Positions 29,768 through 35,390 of a DNA stretch of 35,390 nucleotides are shown one piece after another. Source of the stretch: a virus; IMG/VR virus record IMGVR_UViG_3300009163_000097, positions 1 through 35,390 of that record, one strand, 5' to 3'. The translations under genes and the position numbers were made by a program. The notes beneath the pieces were generated by a model, which was given only the letters and a program-made list of their open reading frames with translations, made no database searches and had not been told where the DNA came from. Each line of letters opens with the position of its first letter. Position 1 is the first letter of the stretch.

Positions 29768-29778
29768 AAGGAAACATC

Positions 29779-30258
29779 ATGGCATCCACGACCTTTTCGG
29801 GCCCAGTAACGTCCACCAATGGATTCATTACTGGTTCAGGCTCACTCGTTCAAATCACGGCTGCAACTACAGCCACTAGCGCAGCAAATGCTGGGCGCTT
29901 GAATCTGTTTAACGTAGCTGCCGGGGCAATCGTTACACTGCCTGCGGCTACTGGCAGTGGCAACCAATACAATTTTGCCGTGCAAACCACAGTCACTAGC
30001 AACAACTATGTTGTGCAAGTTGCAAACGCTACTGATGTAATGGCGGGTCGCGCCGTCATGTTGCAAGACGCCGCCGATACAGTAGTCGGCTTTGAAACCG
30101 TTGCCGCATCTGACACTATTACCCTAAACGGCACCACCAAAGGCGGCACCAAGGGCGATACGATCTACATCACAGATATTGCCAGTGGATTGTTTTTGGT
30201 ACATTGCAATTTGACCGGCACCGGCACAGAAGCTACACCATTCAGCGCTGCTGTTTGA
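29779..30258 (+). CDS. Virion protein, head-decoration/fibre-like
   Basis: A 159-residue, Thr/Ala/Gly-rich, beta-rich protein starting MASTTFSGPVTSTNGFI, then GRLNLFNVAAGAIVTLPAATGSG and a Gly/Ile-rich end. Sequences of this composition and opening (TFSGPVTSTNG) occur in head-fibre or decoration proteins located after capsid genes. No enzyme motif. It follows the pseudoknot-like leader, so its expression may be tuned separately from the capsid gene. Confidence 0.6.
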   Translation: MASTTFSGPVTSTNGFITGSGSLVQITAATTATSAANAGRLNLFNVAAGAIVTLPAATGSGNQYNFAVQTTVTSNNYVVQVANATDVMAGRAVMLQDAADTVVGFETVAASDTITLNGTTKGGTKGDTIYITDIASGLFLVHCNLTGTGTEATPFSAAV

Positions 30259-30270
30259 TCGGGAGATCAA
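30255..30270 (+). other. Hairpin overlapping the ribosome site
   Basis: TTGATC-GGGA-GATCAA is a perfect 6-bp stem with a GGGA tetraloop. The Shine-Dalgarno GGGAG is split between loop and stem, and the ATG follows one base after the stem. It overlaps the stop codon of the previous gene. Confidence 0.5.
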
Positions 30271-30271
30271 C

Positions 30272-30682
30272 ATGGCTGACGCAGTAGCATCACAAACTCT
30301 ACTTGACGGCGAACGGCTGTTCATCGCCAAGTTTACAAACATATCTGACGGTACAGGTGAGACCGGCGTTGTAAAAATTGATGTCACCACTCTTGCGCGA
30401 AATTCTTTTAATTTGGCATGCAATGGTGTCAAAATCAACAAAATCTGGGCCACTACTCATGGCATGGAAGTACGCATTCTTTGGGATGCTAGCACGGACG
30501 TATTTGCGTGGTTAGTTCCTCAGAATACAAACTACCTGATGGATTTCTCTTCTTTTGGCGGCTTGCAAAACAATGGTGGGACCGGAGTAACTGGAAACGT
30601 ACTGTTTACCACTTCAGATGCTTCTAGTGGTGACATGTACACCATTGTCCTCGAATGTATCAAAACCTACGCAAGCGCGTAA
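30272..30682 (+). CDS. Virion-region protein, 136 aa
   Basis: A 136-residue beta-rich protein: ADAVASQTLLDGERLFIAKFTNISDGTGE at the start, a KIWATTHGMEVRILWDA strand pair, and FSSFGGLQNNGG. Proteins of this type follow capsid and decoration genes in several environmental phages and are taken as structural. No motif of known activity is present. Confidence 0.6.
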   Translation: MADAVASQTLLDGERLFIAKFTNISDGTGETGVVKIDVTTLARNSFNLACNGVKINKIWATTHGMEVRILWDASTDVFAWLVPQNTNYLMDFSSFGGLQNNGGTGVTGNVLFTTSDASSGDMYTIVLECIKTYASA

Positions 30683-30693
30683 AAGGAAATAAC

Positions 30694-31077
30694 ATGGGCT
30701 GCACTTACGTAAAAGAGTTTAGTTTCGGCGGCAAGGTTACACCCACCGTAGCCGTGCATAAGCATGAGAAAGCTTTGCACCCTGGCAAGCCAATGACCAA
30801 AATGGCCAAGGGCGGCAAGGTGATGGAGAAGGCCACAGGTGAGGTCTACCCAAGCCGCAAGGCCATGATGATGCATGAGAAGGAGGAAACTCCTAGGATG
30901 CAACGCGAAGAGATCATGCAAAAGTCTAGCATGCGTGCACCTCGCCGCTCAGTACCCGTAGCTCCAATGGCTCCGATGATTGCCATGAACAAGGGTGGTA
31001 TGCACAAGATGCCTGACGGAAAAATGATGAAGAACTCCGCCATGAAAAAAGGTGGCATGGCAAATTCAAATTGCTAA
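30694..31077 (+). CDS. Met/Lys/Gly-rich small virion-region protein
   Basis: A 127-residue, strongly basic protein with repeated KGG motifs (MAKGGKVMEK, NKGGMHKMPDGKMMKN, MKKGGMANSN) and many methionines. It begins MGCTYVKEFSFGGK. The KGG repeats resemble those in the giant protein at 18892. The composition suggests a DNA- or membrane-contacting tail rather than a folded enzyme. AAAAGG ribosome site. Function unknown. Confidence 0.6.
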   Translation: MGCTYVKEFSFGGKVTPTVAVHKHEKALHPGKPMTKMAKGGKVMEKATGEVYPSRKAMMMHEKEETPRMQREEIMQKSSMRAPRRSVPVAPMAPMIAMNKGGMHKMPDGKMMKNSAMKKGGMANSNC

Positions 31078-31085
31078 TTTGAGCT

Positions 31086-31141
31086 TATAATTTAGTCTTC
31101 CGGGCGTGCTGAAACAGCGGCCACTTGACCCCAACCCGGAG
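31086..31141 (+). promoter_or_regulatory. TATAAT box and ribosome-site-sequestering leader
   Basis: A consensus -10 (TATAAT, 31086-31091) would start transcription near 31098, exactly at the arm TCCGGG (31099-31104). This pairs with CCCGGA (31135-31140), which contains the start of the GGAG ribosome site for the connector gene. A GCTG-AAA-CAGC hairpin (31108-31118) lies inside. No convincing -35 is seen. Confidence 0.5.
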
Positions 31142-31146
31142 CTGGT

Positions 31147-32127
31147 ATGGCGTTTTCTGGCAATGTAAGCGGCACAACATTCAATGCGCTAAAGGTAGTC
31201 GACCATGCCTTTAGGCGTTGCCGTTTGCCTGCGCAAGCCATTACTGCTGAGATGCAGACTTATGCACTAGAGTCACTCTACTTGCAGTTGTCTGAAATGG
31301 CAAACATCAAGACTCCTAGTTGGTGCATTGAAAAACTCATCTTGCCCTTCTACGAAAACCAGGAGATTATCCCTCTCCCTGTCGGCACGGTAGAGGTGCT
31401 CAATGCTAACTACCGAGTCATTCAGCCGGTGACTGGCACAGAAACAACAACCAGCACGTCGTATACAGTCAACTTTGGCTCAGCCACGGTGGTAGACACG
31501 ATTGGCATTGAATGGTCAGGCACCTCAGTTACTGTCACGTTTCAGGTCTCAACGAACGGCACAACTTGGGTTACAGTCGGTAGCTCGTCGGTGGCCGCAG
31601 TTGCAGGTGAGATTGTTTGGACAGATATTTCCGGCGCTCTTGCGTACCAGTACTTCAGGATCACCTCTGCTAGCACAATCCTTTATACGACCATTACGCT
31701 GGGCAACATGCCTCAGGAAATACCCTTTGGTGTGCTGAACAGGGATACCTACGTTGCGCAGTCAAACAAGGTTTTTCCAGGCAGGCCTAATAGCTACTGG
31801 TTTCAACGAGACATTCCAGAGCCTGTGATGCATGTGTGGCCCGCGCCATTTGCTGGCGCTGAGCAAGCCCAACTTATCGTTTGGCGTCATCGGCACATCA
31901 TGGATACCGAAAACTTGCAGCAAGACGTTGAGGTGCCGCAGCGTTGGTTGGAAGCCATTGTGAACGGGCTAGCCGCTAAGGTGGCCTCAGAAACAGCTCA
32001 AGTAGACATTAATTTGATTCCGATTCTTGAGCAGAAATATTTGGCGTCTCGTCAAACAGCTTGGGATGGCGACAATGATGGTTCGCCAATCTTTATCCAG
32101 CCTGCCATCGGTGCGTACACGCGATGA
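31147..32127 (+). CDS. P22 gp4-like head-to-tail connector with inserted beta domain
   Basis: A 326-residue protein. The N-terminal helices (ALESLYLQLSEMANIKTPSW, 40-59) and the following ILPFYENQEIIPLPVGTVEV strand region match P22 gp4-type tail accessory factors, as do the late parts (VMHVWPAP; QRWLEAIVNGLAAKVA). Between them, residues about 93-190 form an insertion rich in Ser/Thr with TVVDTIGIEWSGTSVTV and an RITSAS end, resembling a discoidin (F5/8 type C) sandwich. gp4 normally has about 160 residues; here the insertion doubles it. The beta domain may be exposed and bind carbohydrate. The gene ends overlapping the next start. Confidence 0.72.
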   Translation: MAFSGNVSGTTFNALKVVDHAFRRCRLPAQAITAEMQTYALESLYLQLSEMANIKTPSWCIEKLILPFYENQEIIPLPVGTVEVLNANYRVIQPVTGTETTTSTSYTVNFGSATVVDTIGIEWSGTSVTVTFQVSTNGTTWVTVGSSSVAAVAGEIVWTDISGALAYQYFRITSASTILYTTITLGNMPQEIPFGVLNRDTYVAQSNKVFPGRPNSYWFQRDIPEPVMHVWPAPFAGAEQAQLIVWRHRHIMDTENLQQDVEVPQRWLEAIVNGLAAKVASETAQVDINLIPILEQKYLASRQTAWDGDNDGSPIFIQPAIGAYTR

Positions 32128-32423
32128 TATACCTAGACGTTTCTGGTCAGGCTACCTACGGGATTGCCATATGCGGACGGTGTTCACGCAAGTTCTTACT
32201 TGCTGAACTGTCACCGGACCCAAATTCGCCGGGCCTTATGGTTTGCAAAGAAGACCTAGATGACTATGATCCGTACCGACTTGCACCCCGAGCGCCTGAC
32301 CAGATTGTGCTGCCTTTCACCCGCCCTGACACCCCTATCAATACGCATCCTGCAGGGTTGATACAGGAAGCAGGTGACTTGTTCATCACTACCGAAGACG
32401 GTGATGAGTACTTGGAGATTTGA
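32124..32423 (+). CDS. Small zinc-ribbon-like virion-region protein
   Basis: A 99-residue protein with CGRC (17-20) and a later C41 in LMVCKED, a treble of the usual four-cysteine zinc ribbon. The fourth position is D (CKED), so zinc binding may be altered. DDYDPYRLAPRAPDQI follows, a motif seen in small proteins encoded next to connector and tail genes in podovirus-like phages. The start overlaps the connector stop by four bases. Confidence 0.6.
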   Translation: MIYLDVSGQATYGIAICGRCSRKFLLAELSPDPNSPGLMVCKEDLDDYDPYRLAPRAPDQIVLPFTRPDTPINTHPAGLIQEAGDLFITTEDGDEYLEI

Positions 32424-34178
32424 ATGTCAGTACCTAGCAACCTAATCCCAACGCGAATCACGCAGCTTCCAACAGCTCCTGTAGCTGATGATAACAGTTT
32501 GATGATGATTGTCTACCAAGGCAACAACTACAAGATTCGTGTCGGTGACTTGCTAACTGTGGCAGGGGTTCCTATAACCCGGCAAGTGATTGCCGGTACA
32601 GGTTTGACAGGCGGCGGTGCGCTTTCTAGCAATGTGACTCTCAGTGTTGCGGTTGCTGGAATAGGGGCCACCCAGCTTAATGCCACAGGTGTAACCCCTG
32701 GTGTTTATGGTGACGCCACAAACATTCCGGTTTTCACGGTTGACTCAAACGGTCGCTTGGCTACCGCAACCACTACACCGGCTGCCGTCCCATCGGTTAC
32801 CGGCACGGCCAATCAAATTACTATATCGGCTGGGCCAACGATAGCCATAGCCAACAACCCCGTAGTTCCCGGCACGGGCGGCATGATTCTGCCCGTCGGC
32901 ACGACAGGTCAGCGCGGAACATCAAGCGACGGCAATCTGCGGTACAACACCACAACGGCCAGTTTTGAGGGCTACGCCAACGGTGCATGGGGTTCCATTG
33001 TCAGCGGCTCCGGCGTCAGTTCAATTTCTTTTGGTTCAACCGGCTTGACTCCATCTACAACGAGTACAGGGGTTGTCACCGTTGCAGGAACATTAGCGGT
33101 ACTCAACGGAGGCACCGGCGTTACCACATCCACAGGAACGACAAATGTCGTGCTGTCCAACAGCCCAACGCTGGTAACGCCGAATCTTGGCACGCCAACT
33201 GTTTTGGTTGGCACAAACATCACGGGAACGGCCACAGCTTTTACCGCAAGCAACGTCACAACCAATGCCAATCTGACAGGTGATGTGACATCGGTAGGAA
33301 ACGCAACCACGCTTGCCACAGTGGCTTCGGCAGGCTCTACAGGGTCTAGCACAGCAATCCCTGTCATCACCATCAACGCCAAGGGCTTGACGACAAGCAT
33401 CAGCACGGCAGCAGTCATTGCGCCCGCAGGAACCCTGTCTGGTGCAACGCTGGCATCTGGGGTTACAGCCTCCTCGCTGACAAGTTTGGGAACGATTACA
33501 AGCCTTGTGGTGACGGCAGGAACCATTGCCACAACGCCGTCAGCGGCCACAGACATTGCCAACAAGTCGTATGTCGATACTGTTGCACAGGGCTTGGATA
33601 CCAAAGCCTCCGTGGTGGCTGGAACAACGGCAAACATCACACTGTCTGGAGCGCAGACCATTGATGGCATCTCAATCGTTGCAACTGACCGTGTTTTGGT
33701 AAAGAACCAAACAGCGCCAGCGGAAAACGGGATTTATGTTGCGTCGGCCACAGCATGGGCAAGAGCGGCTGACATGAGTACATGGGCACAAGTTCCCGGC
33801 GCTTACGTCTTTATTGAAACAGGAACCACACTGGCCGACACAGGTTGGGTCTGCACAAGTGACGCAGGCGGCACAATCAATGTCACCGCCATCACTTGGG
33901 CGCAGTTCTCAGGCGCTGGCTCTGGGGTGAGTTCAATCACCTTTGGCACAACAGGGCTGACACCCGCAACCACGACGACTGGCGCGGTGACGGTTGCAGG
34001 CACTTTGGCTATTGCCAACGGCGGAACCAACTCAACTGCAACTGCAACTGCGGGTGGCTCTGCATACGGCACTGGAACTGCATTTGCGTTCACTGCGGCA
34101 GGAACTGCTGGGCAAGTATTAACATCGGCAGGAGCCAGCGCACCAGTGTGGGCAGGCATCTCGGGCGGAACATTTTAA
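32424..34178 (+). CDS. Tail fibre protein
   Basis: A 584-residue Gly/Ser/Thr-rich fibrous protein. The N-terminus (SNLIPTRITQLPTAPVADD, with YKIRVGDLL) is the virion-attachment end found in phage tail fibres. The shaft has two copies of a motif: GVSSISFGSTGLTP with VVTVAGTLAVLNGGTG, and GVSSITFGTTGLTP with AVTVAGTLAIANGGTN (DNA about 33004-33120 and 33916-34030). A region with TDRVLVKNQTAPAENGIYV is a beta-helix/receptor-related unit common in fibres. It binds host surface structures. The long antisense frame here is a composition artefact. Confidence 0.8.
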   Translation: MSVPSNLIPTRITQLPTAPVADDNSLMMIVYQGNNYKIRVGDLLTVAGVPITRQVIAGTGLTGGGALSSNVTLSVAVAGIGATQLNATGVTPGVYGDATNIPVFTVDSNGRLATATTTPAAVPSVTGTANQITISAGPTIAIANNPVVPGTGGMILPVGTTGQRGTSSDGNLRYNTTTASFEGYANGAWGSIVSGSGVSSISFGSTGLTPSTTSTGVVTVAGTLAVLNGGTGVTTSTGTTNVVLSNSPTLVTPNLGTPTVLVGTNITGTATAFTASNVTTNANLTGDVTSVGNATTLATVASAGSTGSSTAIPVITINAKGLTTSISTAAVIAPAGTLSGATLASGVTASSLTSLGTITSLVVTAGTIATTPSAATDIANKSYVDTVAQGLDTKASVVAGTTANITLSGAQTIDGISIVATDRVLVKNQTAPAENGIYVASATAWARAADMSTWAQVPGAYVFIETGTTLADTGWVCTSDAGGTINVTAITWAQFSGAGSGVSSITFGTTGLTPATTTTGAVTVAGTLAIANGGTNSTATATAGGSAYGTGTAFAFTAAGTAGQVLTSAGASAPVWAGISGGTF

Positions 34179-34187
34179 GGAACTCTC

Positions 34188-35390
34188 ATGGCACAAAGCG
34201 GCTACACCCCAATCTCCCTTTACTACTCGGCAACAGGCGCTGCTGTCCCGTCGGCTGGAAACCTAGTTGCTGGTGAATTGGCACTCAATACCAACGACGG
34301 CAAGCTGTACTTCAAGAACAGTTCTGGCGTAGTCACCCTGCTGGCAGGCTCAACTTCTGGCCCTGCTGGTGGCTCGACCACTCAGGTGCAGTACAACAAT
34401 GCTGGCGTACTGGCAGGGATTACAGGCGCTACAAGCAACGGCACAGTACTGACCCTTGTTGCCCCTGTCCTTGGAGCAGCCACAGCCACATCACTGCAAG
34501 GCATCATTGGCAACGTCACCCCGGCTGCTGGTTCATTCACAACCCTCGGCGCATCGTCCACGGCTACGCTCAACACGCTTGTGTCAAGCGGTGCAACGCT
34601 GACGGGCGGGTCAATCAACGGCATGACTGTCGGCGCTACGACTGCGACCACGGGTGCGTTTACTACGGTGAGTGCTACGGGTGATGTAACTCTTTCAACC
34701 CAGATTCTTTTAAACAACAATAAATATATTGGGTTTAAAAACACTACTGGTACTTATGCGGCTTCAATTTTTAACGACACATCCAATTTTTTAAATCTAT
34801 ATAACAGCGGCAATACAGGCACAATTTTCTATGTAAACGCTGCCGAACAAATGCGCTTGACCAGTGCAGGTCTAGCAGTCACCGGGACGCTGAGTGCTAC
34901 GGGCACATTAAGCGGCGGCACAAGCGGCACAGCGTACAGCTTCTCAGGCAGTGCGCCAGCGACCAGCTTGACGTTGGATAGCAGCGGTAACTTGGGCTTG
35001 GGGGTTACTCCGAGTGCTTGGAGTAGCGCAAGCAGACCCGCATTGCAATTAACAAATGGTGCGGCTTTGTTTAGTCGTAGTGCGGCTACTGCATTAGGTC
35101 AAAATGTTTTTTATAACAGCAGTGATGCTTCGGCATATATTGCTAATGGTTTTGCCACCTTGTATTACCAAACAAGCGGCCAACACGCTTGGTACACGGC
35201 CCCAAGTAACTCATCTGGTGCAGGAGCAACACCTGTTTCCTTCACCCAAGCAATGACGCTGGATGCAAGCGGTAACTTGGGTATTGGGACGAGTTCGCCT
35301 GCACAGAAACTTGGACTAAGCAGCGCGGATACTACTGGAACGGCTATAAACATCATCAACACCAGCACCGGCGGCTACAACTGGAACATA
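34188..35390 (+). CDS. Second tail fibre protein, C-terminus outside window
   Basis: An open reading frame of 401 codons that runs off the right edge. It begins MAQSGYTPISLYYSATGA followed by LALNTNDGKLYFKNSSG, typical of phage fibre/hyaluronate-lyase-like collars. Repeated GSFTTL/GAFTTV and SATGTLSG steps and SLTLDSSGNLGLGVTPS / MTLDASGNLGIGTSSP form the beta-repeat shaft that usually precedes an intramolecular chaperone or receptor-binding tip, which would be beyond 35390. AAGG ribosome site nine bases after the previous stop. Only an N-terminal part is present. Confidence 0.82.
   Translation, partial: MAQSGYTPISLYYSATGAAVPSAGNLVAGELALNTNDGKLYFKNSSGVVTLLAGSTSGPAGGSTTQVQYNNAGVLAGITGATSNGTVLTLVAPVLGAATATSLQGIIGNVTPAAGSFTTLGASSTATLNTLVSSGATLTGGSINGMTVGATTATTGAFTTVSATGDVTLSTQILLNNNKYIGFKNTTGTYAASIFNDTSNFLNLYNSGNTGTIFYVNAAEQMRLTSAGLAVTGTLSATGTLSGGTSGTAYSFSGSAPATSLTLDSSGNLGLGVTPSAWSSASRPALQLTNGAALFSRSAATALGQNVFYNSSDASAYIANGFATLYYQTSGQHAWYTAPSNSSGAGATPVSFTQAMTLDASGNLGIGTSSPAQKLGLSSADTTGTAINIINTSTGGYNWNI

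Noticed and set aside
32972-33670. 232-aa antisense frame opposite the tail fibre
   Set aside because: Pro/Val/Ala-rich low-complexity mirror of a Gly/Thr-rich repetitive gene, with no ribosome site.

Overview
This window is part of the genome of a tailed double-stranded DNA bacteriophage. It carries a terminase, portal, GroES-like co-chaperonin, scaffold-like protein, major capsid protein, a P22 gp4-like head-to-tail connector and tail fibres on the plus strand, and a replication and nucleotide-metabolism arm on the minus strand. The gp4-like connector and the portal type point to a short-tailed (podovirus-like) virion. The host cannot be read from the sequence; a Gram-negative, possibly aquatic proteobacterium is only a guess from the protein families. 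No integrase, lysis cassette, tRNA or CRISPR array was seen.

Minus-strand arm (1-13427). Transcription runs leftwards from a small YdaS/Cro-like repressor at 13170-13427. The genes fall into four transcription blocks, and each is headed by a copy of a roughly 60-bp repeat (copies at 1064, 9438, 12616, 13099). Each copy combines a TACAAT -10 box, an upstream TTGT element and a 5-bp leader hairpin whose stem is invariant and whose loop varies. The blocks encode: (a) a papain-like protein; (b) small proteins, an SNF2 helicase and a RecB/Cas4-like nuclease; (c) a DUF932 protein, a DUF2815 ssDNA-binding protein, then a tightly overlapping cassette of MazG/dNTP hydrolase fusion, T4 gp42-like hydroxymethylase, SGNH-like protein, fold-type-II PLP-like enzyme, a probable base-modifying transferase (aGPT-PPlase-like), dCMP deaminase and family B DNA polymerase; (d) a winged-helix protein and a train of tiny overlapping genes including a DnaJ-type zinc knuckle and two membrane peptides. 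The middle of block (c) looks like a pyrimidine hypermodification pathway and is the strongest candidate for an undescribed system.

Switch and origin (13427-16850). Four TGATGT half-sites lie between the repressor and the first rightward gene, and the repressor probably has a leaderless mRNA. A PrimPol/SF3 helicase follows, then a 240-bp AT-rich non-coding block with TCGAAC iterons (12-bp and 7-bp phasing) and a long hairpin, a likely replication origin, then a VRR-NUC nuclease.

Plus-strand virion arm (16852-35390). The order is small and large terminase, a 1456-residue protein made of two diverged tandem modules, portal, two tiny genes, GroES-like protein, scaffold-like protein, virion proteins, capsid, a pseudoknot-like leader, further virion proteins, the gp4-like connector with an inserted beta-sandwich, and two fibre genes, the second running off the window. 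Several late genes have their Shine-Dalgarno sequence in or beside a perfect small hairpin, suggesting RNA-level tuning of virion protein amounts.
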